A stretch of DNA of 20,277 nucleotides from a virus, in IMG/VR virus record IMGVR_UViG_3300009135_000015, positions 1 to 20,277 of that record. The stretch is one strand, 5' to 3'. This document shows positions 1 through 7,107 of the stretch, piece after piece. The notes beneath the pieces were generated by a model. It ran no database searches. It was not told the origin of the DNA and saw only the letters and a program-made list of their open reading frames with translations. Within the stretch, counting starts at the first letter, position 1; each line of letters begins with the position of its first letter. The position numbers and the translations under genes are program-made.

Positions 1-700
1 CTTGCAGCTTGCGTGAGCCAGCTTCAACTGCTTGAGATACGACATCCAGCGTCATCTTGCGACCACCAGAACCTTCAATGAAGGAACCTGAGCCACCAAA
101 CTGGCTACCACCGTGTCCGGCGTGGCCGTCCAAAGTAGATTCAGCGTAGACCGCACCCTGACCAGCTGCAGAACCTGCTGCTGCGGATGACTGGTGACCT
201 ACACCAGATGCATCTGTACCGGAAATGTCACCGGTGCCTGCCTGACCGGCAGAGCCGAGACCAGAACCACCAGCTGGAACATCACCAGCGTCGATACCAC
301 CAGAGTACCACTGACGGATTGGAGAAACGTTGCCGAATACTTCATCGTCTACCGCAATTGCGCCTGGAAGGCCAAATGGGTTCGTATGAGTGGTATTGCC
401 AACAGCTTCAGCGTAGCGATAGCGAAGTGTGTATACCAGTCCAACTGGTCCGGACATTGGCTGTACACCAACGAGTTCCGTAGCAATTGTGCCTGGAATG
501 ATACGACGGATCATCGGGATCAGAATCTTTCTGAAGTTGGCGACGTCGTGTGCTTGCGTCGAACCTGCTGCTGCGGATTCCGCAATCAGATGGTTCTTTT
601 GGTTTTCCAGAAGTGGATCTACAACAGCCTGCTTGTCAGCGCTAAGGCCTTCGAGAAGGGCAGCTTTAGTCTCATTCCAGTTTTCGAATAGTTCGTTCAT
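1..700 (-). CDS. 23: Major capsid protein (T4 gp23-like), 3' end outside window
   Basis: Forms the hexameric capsid lattice of the T4-type head. The translated N-terminal 233 residues carry the family core, seen around residues 56-97 as FRKILIPMIRRIIPG, then GVQPMSGPVGLVYTLRYRY. A possible gp21 cleavage site L-I-A-E|S lies near residue 41, where T4 gp23 loses its N-terminal propeptide at residue 65, so the propeptide here would be shorter (inference). Residues about 134-213 are a long Gly/Ser/Ala-rich, low-complexity stretch. The start ATG has a strong AGGAG ribosome site 8-12 bases upstream. It follows gp22 by 43 bases and has no late box of its own, so it probably depends on the promoter before gp22. 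The carboxy-terminal part lies beyond base 1. Confidence 0.96.
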   Translation of the reverse strand, partial: MNELFENWNETKAALLEGLSADKQAVVDPLLENQKNHLIAESAAAGSTQAHDVANFRKILIPMIRRIIPGTIATELVGVQPMSGPVGLVYTLRYRYAEAVGNTTHTNPFGLPGAIAVDDEVFGNVSPIRQWYSGGIDAGDVPAGGSGLGSAGQAGTGDISGTDASGVGHQSSAAAGSAAGQGAVYAESTLDGHAGHGGSQFGGSGSFIEGSGGRKMTLDVVSQAVEAGSRKLQ

Positions 701-718
701 TACGAATTTTCTCCTGTT

Positions 719-730
719 ACACTTTCGTGT
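719..730 (-). promoter_or_regulatory. Small GAAA-tetraloop hairpin upstream of gp23 ribosome site
   Basis: On the minus strand ACAC-GAAA-GTGT can form a 4-bp stem closed by a GNRA tetraloop, directly before the AGGAG ribosome site of gp23. It lies in the only gap between gp22 and gp23. A role in mRNA processing or in raising gp23 translation over gp22 is possible but is inference; the stem is short. Confidence 0.3.
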
Positions 731-743
731 GTTAAATGGTTAG

Positions 744-1682
744 TTACTTAATACCAGCGAGCTTACGAATATGGTCAAGCTTGGTATCAAGCTCTGGATT
801 TTCTTCACTCTCTGTGATGACGTCTTCCGTGTCACCAGTTTTGACTTCGCCTTCAACAACAACTTCGTCGTCCTTGTCAGCTGTGTCATCTCCGTCTACA
901 TCAGCGCCCTCAGCCAGTACTTTATCTTCCTTCTCTGAGTCAACTTCTTCTGTTTCTCGGACAACTCGACCAATAAAGGTCTTGTAGCCTCTCTCAAGAT
1001 CGTCGGTATCGACAGTCTTCAGAATTGCTTCCATCACTTCTTTCTGGCGTCCAGATAGAGGTGAAAGAATTTCGTCAAGCTTCACTGCACGTTCCAGTTC
1101 GCCACGCTTGCTTTCTGCTTCTTCCAGAGCGGACTCTGTATCAGCCAGGCGTGTCTTAACTTCGGCGAGTGTTGCTTCTGCATTTTCTTCGTCCTGATGG
1201 TTATTCAGGAATTCATCTGCGAATGCTTCGAAAATCTTGCGACCGAATTCATTCTTGCGAACTTCATCGATGTCTTCGCGCAGCTCTTCGATTTCAGCAG
1301 CGAGACGAATCTCGAGGAATGCATCAATCTTTTCTACGAGTTCTACGAGGTCTGTCTTCAGCTCATCACCCATTGCAGCTTTCGCTTCAACGAGCTTCTC
1401 AGCGAATTCGGCTTCAAGATCACGAAAACGATCGATATCATCTTTTAGCTCTGCGACTTCGTCTGTAAGGAAATCACCGACTTTCTGGTCAATTGCTTCA
1501 ACCAGGCTGTCACGCTCCTTAACCCATTCTTCTGTTAGTTCAGCTCGGACATCAGCAGCTGCATCTTCTTTCGCAGCAGTAATTGCTTCATCCAACTGAG
1601 ACTTAAATGCTTCTTCGAGCTCGGTCTTCGTCTCGTCTGTGAGGACCTCTGCTTCTAGAAGTTTTTGCAGCAGTTCATTCAT
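744..1682 (-). CDS. 22: Prohead core scaffolding protein (T4 gp22-like)
   Basis: Main internal scaffold around which the T4-type prohead assembles; degraded by the gp21 protease on maturation. The 312-residue product (T4 gp22 is 269) is highly charged and Glu/Asp/Lys/Ala-rich with heptad-like coiled-coil character from about residue 15 to 200, an acidic low-complexity region at about 240-295, and the family-typical carboxy end LDHIRKLAGIK. It lies between gp21 and gp23, the T4 position. Candidate protease sites of the form (L/I)-x-E|(A/G) include V-L-A-E|G in the acidic part. Start ATG has a TAGGAGAA ribosome site. A perfect late box 92 bases upstream and a folded leader precede it. Confidence 0.93.
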   Translation of the reverse strand: MNELLQKLLEAEVLTDETKTELEEAFKSQLDEAITAAKEDAAADVRAELTEEWVKERDSLVEAIDQKVGDFLTDEVAELKDDIDRFRDLEAEFAEKLVEAKAAMGDELKTDLVELVEKIDAFLEIRLAAEIEELREDIDEVRKNEFGRKIFEAFADEFLNNHQDEENAEATLAEVKTRLADTESALEEAESKRGELERAVKLDEILSPLSGRQKEVMEAILKTVDTDDLERGYKTFIGRVVRETEEVDSEKEDKVLAEGADVDGDDTADKDDEVVVEGEVKTGDTEDVITESEENPELDTKLDHIRKLAGIK

Positions 1683-1704
1683 TGTGTTTTTCTCCTAAAC
1701 TGTT

Positions 1705-1767
1705 AGTTCGAACTTATTAGTAGTTGCGTGCGTATCGCACGACGCAAAAACACAATAGGTGTTTTTG
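1705..1767 (-). promoter_or_regulatory. Structured 5' leader of gp22 mRNA (three inverted repeats)
   Basis: Three inverted repeats lie between the late promoter and gp22. Bases 1745-1753 pair with 1759-1767 (9 bp, perfect, 5-base loop). Bases 1727-1732 pair with 1736-1741 (6 bp, 3-base loop). Bases 1705-1714 are the palindrome AGTTCGAACT. With T4 late promoter geometry, transcription would begin near 1768, so the 9-bp stem would sit at the extreme 5' end of the mRNA. Such terminal stems can protect mRNA from 5'-dependent RNase E attack; that role here is inference. Confidence 0.55.
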
Positions 1768-1773
1768 TCATAA

Positions 1774-1781
1774 TATTTATA
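1774..1781 (-). promoter_or_regulatory. T4-type late promoter for gp22-gp23
   Basis: The minus strand reads TATAAATA, an exact match to the T4 late -10 element recognised by the gp55 sigma factor. The expected start is near 1768, giving a leader of about 85 bases before gp22. No -35 element is needed for this class. It is the best-placed promoter for the capsid gene. Confidence 0.8.
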
Positions 1782-1803
1782 TCAGTGTGGGGACCAATAG
1801 TGA

Positions 1804-1848
1804 TTCCCTGCGGCGTGGCAAGGGAACCCCCTGGTAGTATGCGGGGTT
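1804..1848 (-). promoter_or_regulatory. Two overlapping stem-loops between gp21 and gp22
   Basis: Bases 1804-1809 pair with 1821-1826, and bases 1825-1830 pair with 1843-1848; the two stems share two bases, so they compete at their junction. They lie just upstream (minus sense) of the gp22 late promoter. No U-run follows in the minus direction, so this does not look like a standard intrinsic terminator; an attenuating or RNA-processing role is possible. The rest of the 226-base gp21-gp22 gap is AT-rich. Confidence 0.35.
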
Positions 1849-1905
1849 ATATGAGTATAGAAAATTTGACTTTTTTCTAAATCAATGACTTAGATAAGTA
1901 TTTTC

Positions 1906-1913
1906 TATTTATT
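1906..1913 (-). promoter_or_regulatory. Possible secondary late box overlapping gp21 stop
   Basis: The minus strand reads AATAAATA across the gp21 stop codon, pointing toward gp22. It matches the NATAAATA form seen before the tape measure gene, but the sequence is an AT-rich, Lys-coding 3' end, so chance is a fair explanation. Confidence 0.25.
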
Positions 1914-2544
1914 TCTTTTTGAAGATGTCGGTCTTCAGCCAATCAAGAATCTCTTGTTTGAAGTACTTCTGAGCCTTTGGATCATGACGAACCGACTCAG
2001 CAAGATCCATGATATGCTCGCCGTTAATTGCTGTCTGTAAAGACTCATATACGGCTGATGGATATGCACCTGGTGCAGATGGCTGTGCAACGATATCAAC
2101 TGTTACAAATTGGAAGCCCGTTACGCCTCCAGATTCTGTAACTGATCCAGCGCCACGAGAAGAGACGCCCAATGCTACACCACTGTTTACTAGCTCTCTT
2201 GCAATGTTACCCATCGGGGTACCAAGTAACTTTGCTCGGCCTACAGCGTTATTGCCATCCATCTTCATCTCTGTGATTACATGAGAGATGCGATCTAGGT
2301 TAATTGTTAGGGATTGTGGATGATCTAGTTCACCGAAGATACCGTTGGTTTCTGTAATGACCTTACTTGCATTCTCTACCGCGAGTGAAATCTCACTCAA
2401 TGGGTAGCTTCGGCCGTTTCTGTTCTTCATTTCGGCCTGCATAAAGATGCCATTTAACCAAGCATTCTTTCCATCCTCAGATGATTCTGTTACCAGATTA
2501 GCAACTGATGGTGAAAGTTCTTCTACTAAAATTTGTGTTTCCAC
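1909..2544 (-). CDS. 21: Prohead core protein protease (T4 gp21-like)
   Basis: Serine protease that cleaves the scaffold and capsid precursors during head maturation; HK97/herpes-type prohead protease fold. The 211-residue length matches T4 gp21 (212). The catalytic His is in GELDHP (H75), the nucleophile Ser in LGVSSRGAG (S128 or S129), and a conserved acidic strand is seen as VDIVAQPSAPGA near residue 150. The start codon is GTG, supported by a GGGAG ribosome site upstream; no ATG fits better. It lies 31 bases after the acidic core protein gene and before gp22, the T4 order. Confidence 0.93.
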   Translation of the reverse strand: METQILVEELSPSVANLVTESSEDGKNAWLNGIFMQAEMKNRNGRSYPLSEISLAVENASKVITETNGIFGELDHPQSLTINLDRISHVITEMKMDGNNAVGRAKLLGTPMGNIARELVNSGVALGVSSRGAGSVTESGGVTGFQFVTVDIVAQPSAPGAYPSAVYESLQTAINGEHIMDLAESVRHDPKAQKYFKQEILDWLKTDIFKKK

Positions 2545-2575
2545 GTTTCTCTCCCGTCGTGATCAGACTACTGTC

Positions 2576-2983
2576 TTACTTCTTTTTCTTCTTCTTGGAC
2601 TTCTCTTCTTCTTCGACATCCAGTTCGTCATCATCGGAGTCGTCATCGGAATCCTTGTCGGAATCGTCGTCAGAGTCTTTGTCGTCGGAATCAGAATCGT
2701 CGTCGTCGGAATCCTTATCAGAATCGTCGTCGTCGGAGTCCTTGTCGTCCTTGTCGCATTCACATGTCTCTTTGCCACACTCTTCACAAACGTCTGCTTC
2801 TTCGGAGTCTTTTGCTTCACCGAGAATCAGGTCGCGAGTCGCGAGCTGTAAGTACGAACGCAGCTCTTCAGCTGCTGAGTCAGAATCACCACGGATAATA
2901 GCTTCAACCATCTTGTGAACGGCTGCACGCTTCTTATCGTTTACTTTACGGACACTTTTGCCCAATTTGTCACCCCGTGCCAT
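2576..2983 (-). CDS. 67: Acidic prohead core protein (T4 gp67-like)
   Basis: Small internal prohead component. The 135-residue product has an N-terminal helical part (about residues 20-56, with VEAIIRGDSDSAAEELRSYL and LILGE) that resembles T4 gp67 in order of charged and hydrophobic positions. A CxxC-x3-CxC cluster (CEECGKETCEC, about 69-79) follows, then a long Ser-Asp-rich acidic tract and a Lys-rich end. T4 gp67 also ends in an acidic Asp/Glu tract, but the cysteine cluster is not a T4 gp67 feature that I know of. L-G-E|A at the end of the helix is a possible gp21 cleavage site. It follows the 61-aa gene by 5 bases. Confidence 0.75.
   Translation of the reverse strand: MARGDKLGKSVRKVNDKKRAAVHKMVEAIIRGDSDSAAEELRSYLQLATRDLILGEAKDSEEADVCEECGKETCECDKDDKDSDDDDSDKDSDDDDSDSDDKDSDDDSDKDSDDDSDDDELDVEEEEKSKKKKKK
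2632..2755. repeat. GTC/GAA-type trinucleotide-rich tract coding the Ser-Asp repeat
   Basis: Low-complexity DNA made of repeated gtcgtc, gtcgga and gaatcc triplets on the plus strand, coding imperfect Ser-Asp-Asp repeats on the minus strand. Such tracts change length easily by slippage, so this part of the core protein is likely variable among relatives (inference). Confidence 0.7.
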
Positions 2984-2988
2984 TGTTT

Positions 2989-3174
2989 TTACTCCTCGTT
3001 GTCAGTTTCAACGGCGTCGACATCAGTATCAGTTTCTTCAGTCTCAGGAGGCGAAACACCGAGGGTATCCTTCATCTTGTCGCCAAGATAGTCGTGGAAA
3101 TCCACCTGTGCTTGCTCCGACTTATCATTGATAAGGTTGTCGAGCATATTGCGTAATTTTTCTTTGTCGGCCAT
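2989..3174 (-). CDS. Small prohead core protein, gp67/gp68-type
   Basis: 61-residue protein directly between gp20 and the 135-aa acidic core protein, the position of the T4 gp67/gp68 pair. Residues 8-38 (MLDNLINDKSEQAQVDFHDY then LGDKMKDTLG) align by eye with the helix of the neighbouring core protein (VEAIIRGDSDSAAEELRSYL), suggesting a duplicated module; the end is acidic and Thr/Glu-rich. AAGGAG is a strong ribosome site. The role as an internal head component is inferred from position and from the shared module. Confidence 0.65.
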   Translation of the reverse strand: MADKEKLRNMLDNLINDKSEQAQVDFHDYLGDKMKDTLGVSPPETEETDTDVDAVETDNEE

Positions 3175-3188
3175 TTTGCCTACTCCTT

Positions 3189-3196
3189 TATTTATA
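3189..3196 (-). promoter_or_regulatory. T4-type late promoter between gp20 and core genes
   Basis: The minus strand reads TATAAATA, an exact T4 late -10 element. It lies only 15 bases from the start of the 61-aa gene, so a start six bases after the box would trim part of the AAGGAG ribosome site. It may therefore serve mainly the gp67-type protein and gp21, or the first gene may be translated from read-through mRNA starting at gp20. Confidence 0.65.
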
Positions 3197-3218
3197 GATC
3201 TGCGTTATTATTTAGATA

Positions 3219-4844
3219 TTAAATTGGGGGACTTCCCTCGCCACCAGCGGGCGCTCCACCGAGGTCGCCGCCACCCATGTCACCACCGCCAGCATCCATG
3301 CTGCCCATCTCGCCGCCGAATCCACCATCCATACCGGCCATCGCATCATTCGGATCGCCGTATACTTTCGGTAAATCTTCGTCGCCACCGTCAACATCAA
3401 TGTCGACCATCTCTTCACGCTTCATGCGATCATTGATCACGATCTCTTCATCCGACATCTGTAGGAATCGAGATAAGATGAAGCGCTTGGACAGATATGA
3501 GATACCGTCAGCTGTGCTGAAGGATGTCAGTAACTGAGCATCAAGTTCTTGCTGCTTGTACTTGCCGAAGTTAGATGGCTCTGGAAGACGAAGACGATAC
3601 ATCGTTTCGTCGACGTTAATATTACATGCACGCAAGTACTTCTTGAACTCTTGATCCAAGGTTGCTTCAACGTGATGCTGTAGTCGAGATACAAACAGAG
3701 CGAATCGTAATTCCTGAATGTAAGCAACGCCTACTTTACCATCATTCCAAATTTGTCCACCTTCCTGTTGTTCAATCATGTAGGAAGCTGGTACGCGCAA
3801 ACCTCTCCATACTTTACGTTGGAAGTATTCAAGGTCAGACAATTCACCAAGACCAGCACCACCAGGCAATGTTTCTACACGAGAGCCTCGACCGTCTGGA
3901 CGTGATGCAAAGAAGAAGTCTTCAGACATCGACTGTGGATTGTAAACAGAATCAACTTCTGTTTGTCCACCATGAATGTTTGGAATCTTCTTCTGCTTGA
4001 TTTCATTTTTGATATTTTCGAGATACGTCTTAACACGTTGCGGAGGCATCTTACCAACATCGATATAAAATACTCGACGCTCTGGTGCACGCTGAACACG
4101 ATAGATGATGATAGCATCTTCCAGCAGTTCTTTCTGTTTGTGTGCTCGATATACAGAACGAAGAATTGATTCACCAAATGGAGCCGTGTCGGACATATCA
4201 TCATTCAATGTGAACCGAACCATCTCTCTTGCATCAATGATTTCTGTTTCGTACTGGGTATCTTGTTTCGCGCCAAGAGGCATGCCGTAGCCAGATTTGG
4301 ATTTCTTCGGATCCTTCTTAACCTGCCAAGCAACAACCTTTGTTACATCATTAGGATGAACAACCGCGGCCACGACGTTCTTTGGATGAATGAACACCCA
4401 CTTGTCGTGAACGTTGACTGGATCTTTACGGAAGAACACATCGCCGTACTTAACAGTCATTCGAGAGACTTTATATACGCGTTGTTCCCAATCGTGAATT
4501 CTGTTCCAACGAGACAGTGCTGCTCGAAGCGTTACAACCGCTGAGCCCTCAAACTGTTCCTCGTCTTCTGTGATCAGGTCAATTTCAATTGGCTGATCTG
4601 TCTTCGGGTTATTACCGGACATTTCCTCAGCAATAGAATCAACAGCGCGAGCAACCTCAACATCGTTGTCCATGAGATCATATTCACGGTATCGCGTCAT
4701 GCGAGATGCTGATCCTTGAATCAGTCTTTGATACCACGTGTAGTTATTGTACGCACCGACGTCAGCCATCTCCTGACTGTCGGTCATCTTGACTCTGCCA
4801 GGATCTGGTTGAACTACTTTAAAATATCCAGTCCATTTACTCAT
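3219..4844 (-). CDS. 20: Portal vertex protein (T4 gp20-like)
   Basis: Dodecameric portal at the special head vertex; initiates prohead assembly, forms the DNA channel and binds terminase and neck. The 541-residue length fits T4 gp20 (524). The family is clear from the N-terminal region (TWYQRLIQGSASRMTRYREY, then MDNDVEVARAVDSIAEEM), the central RVQRAPERRVFYIDVGKMP and the segment YFQRKVWRGLRVPASYM. The last 45 or so residues are Gly/Met/Asp/Pro-rich and low complexity (about residues 495-541), longer than in T4. Transcribed with the head genes; a late box (GATAAATA) lies 28 bases upstream of the start. Confidence 0.96.
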   Translation of the reverse strand: MSKWTGYFKVVQPDPGRVKMTDSQEMADVGAYNNYTWYQRLIQGSASRMTRYREYDLMDNDVEVARAVDSIAEEMSGNNPKTDQPIEIDLITEDEEQFEGSAVVTLRAALSRWNRIHDWEQRVYKVSRMTVKYGDVFFRKDPVNVHDKWVFIHPKNVVAAVVHPNDVTKVVAWQVKKDPKKSKSGYGMPLGAKQDTQYETEIIDAREMVRFTLNDDMSDTAPFGESILRSVYRAHKQKELLEDAIIIYRVQRAPERRVFYIDVGKMPPQRVKTYLENIKNEIKQKKIPNIHGGQTEVDSVYNPQSMSEDFFFASRPDGRGSRVETLPGGAGLGELSDLEYFQRKVWRGLRVPASYMIEQQEGGQIWNDGKVGVAYIQELRFALFVSRLQHHVEATLDQEFKKYLRACNINVDETMYRLRLPEPSNFGKYKQQELDAQLLTSFSTADGISYLSKRFILSRFLQMSDEEIVINDRMKREEMVDIDVDGGDEDLPKVYGDPNDAMAGMDGGFGGEMGSMDAGGGDMGGGDLGGAPAGGEGSPPI

Positions 4845-4871
4845 TAATTAGGTTCTCTTTGAAGTATAGAG

Positions 4872-4879
4872 TATTTATC
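4872..4879 (-). promoter_or_regulatory. T4-type late promoter for gp20
   Basis: Minus strand GATAAATA, 7 of 8 bases of the T4 late element, in the 60-base gap between the tape measure stop and the gp20 start. Expected start near 4866, leaving a leader of about 22 bases. The same GATAAATA form is found before the gp26-like gene. Confidence 0.65.
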
Positions 4880-4904
4880 ATCGTGATTAGAGGGCTTCAT
4901 TATC

Positions 4905-6992
4905 CTAACGAGTGGCTCCGGCCCGTCCACGAGCGCGGATGTTTATTGAGCGTCGATTTGCACTTTCATTTTGGGTTGAAGCTCGGTATTCGGCCGCTCG
5001 TTCTTCTGATGTTTGTGCAACAACTCGAGTTGTCTGTTGAGTTGCTGCAACACCACCTTCAGCAATGTCGTTAGCGCGACGCTGCTCGTCAAGTTGGTCT
5101 TGTAGAAGTTGTTGATTGCGGCCTCGATAGGCGGTACGCTCAGCTTCCGCAGTTTCAGCAGATTCTTTATCTTCATTTAGGGTTCTCATTATATCAAGGC
5201 GATCCTGCGCCGCCTCATTGCCGAAGAATGCAAGAGTACTATCAACGCTACTACCAAGCCAGTCACTGAATGCACGGCGAGAGTCTGGTGCGTTTTTCTC
5301 CCAGGCGCTGTCAATAGCGGTGCCGATACCATATCCGACGCCTGCTGCAAGACCAACTGCGCCAAGCCCCTTTCCAATCATTGCTAATCGGGACAACATT
5401 AATGATCCTGATCCGAGCAATGTTGTCATCAGAGCTTGTCCTGTAACAAGCGTACCAACGATAACACCAAGTGATGTAATGATTGTTGCAAGTGGACCTT
5501 CTGTCATTGCATTCATCGCCACTTCGTAAGCTATTGTTGCGTTCTGTACAGCTTCAGAGGTTGCTGCTGTATTGTCGGCTGTGCTTTGTTGTGCTGGGTT
5601 TACTTTCAATCCTTCTGCTAGTGCTGTATCAGCAAACTGGCCCATCGGACCAATATATTGATCCATACCAGACGTTGCTAGTAGTTGAGACTGAGCCATC
5701 TCTGAGGCAAATCCTTGACCCATTATTTCACTTGATCGTGCTGTAGCTTGTTTCATCAATTCAGCAAATTCAGCTTTATCACCTTCACCTCGAAGACCAC
5801 CTCGAAGCAATTGAGCAGCTCGTTCTCCTTCTGCACCCATACCCATACCACCCATCGTGGCTTGTAATTTAGCTGCTTCTTTCAGACGCTCTCTAGGACT
5901 CTTTGCGCCCATCGCTTCCATCGCTTCCACAACCTTATGCGCCTGTTCGATTGTCAAACCATCAAGTCGGAGTTTTTCCATCGTTTGTTGAATCTCAAGG
6001 AAGTATTGAGCTCGACGCGACTTGTCCATCTTAAACATCTGAGCTCGGATAGATTGACTTGACAGCAATTGCTCATTCATCGCAATAAATTGTTCGGTTG
6101 TCATAGAGAGGGTGTTGTGTAGTGATCTGAAAACATCTTTCTGTCCTTCTAAGAACTGAGATTGATCCATTCCCGCTGCACCCAACACTCTAAAGGATCG
6201 GGCGCTTTCGAGAGCAAACTTAGCACCATCTTTTATGCTGCCCGTGAGACCAATCATTGCATAGCCTTGGTCTTTCATCAGCGCTGTCATTTTCTCACTG
6301 GTCATTCCAGACGCTTCCATCGTCTGTCGGTAATTTGCTTGTGTCTCTAACAACTCAACTTGAGACATTCCCATAAGTCGAGCTTGTGCGGCTTGACCCA
6401 ATGTCTCTTCAAGACCCGTTCGCATTGAGGTTGTGTGGACTGCATATAGTTCTTTTGCTGCAGCACCAGCAATTGCAGCTAGTGCGGCCATGACTCTCGA
6501 CACCTTACCACTACGTTCAGCAGCCTCATCCATCTTCTCGTCAAGGTTGCCGACTGTATCAGTCAGCTCATCCATTTCCGCTCTGAGTTCTTCTTCTGAT
6601 CGCTTCACGTCTTTGGTTGTGAAGCCAAGTTCTTTTATCTTATCACGATAATCTCCAATATCAACGCCACCAGATCGATACTGCCTCCGCAGTTCCATGA
6701 AGGCATCGAGATCTTTTTTGCTGTTTGCTTCTGCTAAAGTCCGCAACTTTTCCATACTATCCATTGTCGCAGAGATTGCAGCGATGTGAGCGTTGGAAGA
6801 TTTTGATAGCGATTTTTGAATTTTGCGAGCTACGCTAGATTGTCTATCAGATTCCTTCTCAGCAACATCCTTCGCAGATGCAGGAGCGGCACCGCCTTTT
6901 AATTCAGAACCACCACCCATACTACCCTGAGCCGACACCGTGCGGTTCAGTTTTTGTAGTTCTGCTAGTAATAGTGCTTCTGTATCAGCCAT
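4905..6992 (-). CDS. Probable tail tape measure protein (T4 gp29 analogue)
   Basis: Sets tail length and is packed inside the tail tube. The 695-residue product is Ala/Met/Glu/Gln-rich and mostly helical. A coiled-coil-like region lies at about residues 65-180 (EEELRAEMDELTDTVGNLDE). Hydrophobic, Gly-rich membrane-like segments lie at about 505-570 (LATIITSLGVIVGTLVTG; LGAVGLAAGVGYGIGTAI), as in many tape measures. The Gln/Arg-rich end carries RGRAGATR. Length, composition and its place beside the gp26-like frameshift gene support the call; there is no clear sequence match to gp29 by eye. At about 0.15 nm per residue the tail would be near 100 nm (inference). Its own divergent late box (AATAAATA) precedes it. 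Another large tail or internal protein cannot be excluded. Confidence 0.7.
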   Translation of the reverse strand: MADTEALLLAELQKLNRTVSAQGSMGGGSELKGGAAPASAKDVAEKESDRQSSVARKIQKSLSKSSNAHIAAISATMDSMEKLRTLAEANSKKDLDAFMELRRQYRSGGVDIGDYRDKIKELGFTTKDVKRSEEELRAEMDELTDTVGNLDEKMDEAAERSGKVSRVMAALAAIAGAAAKELYAVHTTSMRTGLEETLGQAAQARLMGMSQVELLETQANYRQTMEASGMTSEKMTALMKDQGYAMIGLTGSIKDGAKFALESARSFRVLGAAGMDQSQFLEGQKDVFRSLHNTLSMTTEQFIAMNEQLLSSQSIRAQMFKMDKSRRAQYFLEIQQTMEKLRLDGLTIEQAHKVVEAMEAMGAKSPRERLKEAAKLQATMGGMGMGAEGERAAQLLRGGLRGEGDKAEFAELMKQATARSSEIMGQGFASEMAQSQLLATSGMDQYIGPMGQFADTALAEGLKVNPAQQSTADNTAATSEAVQNATIAYEVAMNAMTEGPLATIITSLGVIVGTLVTGQALMTTLLGSGSLMLSRLAMIGKGLGAVGLAAGVGYGIGTAIDSAWEKNAPDSRRAFSDWLGSSVDSTLAFFGNEAAQDRLDIMRTLNEDKESAETAEAERTAYRGRNQQLLQDQLDEQRRANDIAEGGVAATQQTTRVVAQTSEERAAEYRASTQNESANRRSINIRARGRAGATR

Positions 6993-7022
6993 GAGTTATC
7001 CAAGAAAACGTGTTTATTGTTG

Positions 7023-7030
7023 TATTTATT
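7023..7030 (-). promoter_or_regulatory. Late promoter for the tape measure gene
   Basis: Minus strand AATAAATA, 7 of 8 bases of the T4 late element, 31 bases upstream of the tape-measure ATG. It faces away from the plus-strand late box at 7067-7074, giving a divergent late promoter pair. Confidence 0.55.
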
Positions 7031-7041
7031 CGAGGGAGCCG

Positions 7042-7066
7042 GTGAGTTTTGCCAGGGGTTACTCAC
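7042..7066. promoter_or_regulatory. Inverted repeat between divergent late promoters
   Basis: GTGAGT (7042-7047) and ACTCAC (7061-7066) form a perfect 6-bp inverted repeat centred between the leftward and rightward late boxes. It might be an operator-like site or a hairpin in a read-through transcript. Function unknown. Confidence 0.35.
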
Positions 7067-7074
7067 GATAAATA
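7067..7074 (+). promoter_or_regulatory. Late promoter for the gp26-like gene
   Basis: Plus strand GATAAATA, 7 of 8 bases of the T4 late element, 33 bases before the ATG. A TATAAT at 7084-7089 has no recognisable -35 at the proper distance, so the late box is preferred. Confidence 0.6.
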
Positions 7075-7107
7075 TCACATACGATATAATCGGAGACCGA
7101 TACTAAA

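Noticed and set aside
736-1599. Ser-rich plus-strand open frames at 736-987 and 1237-1599
   Set aside because: They lie fully opposite gp22 and arise from its Glu/Asp/Ala codons; no ribosome site and no protein-like pattern.
1804-1848. Intrinsic terminator after gp21
   Set aside because: Stems are present but no U-run follows on the minus strand.
2447-2918. Plus-strand frames with Val/Ile-rich membrane-like or Ser-rich sequence, and an alternative minus frame at 2563-2820
   Set aside because: Shadows of the Ser-Asp triplet repeat in the gp67-like gene.
7084-7089. TATAAT before the gp26-like gene as a sigma70 -10
   Set aside because: No -35 at 15-18 bases upstream; the late box at 7067 explains expression better.
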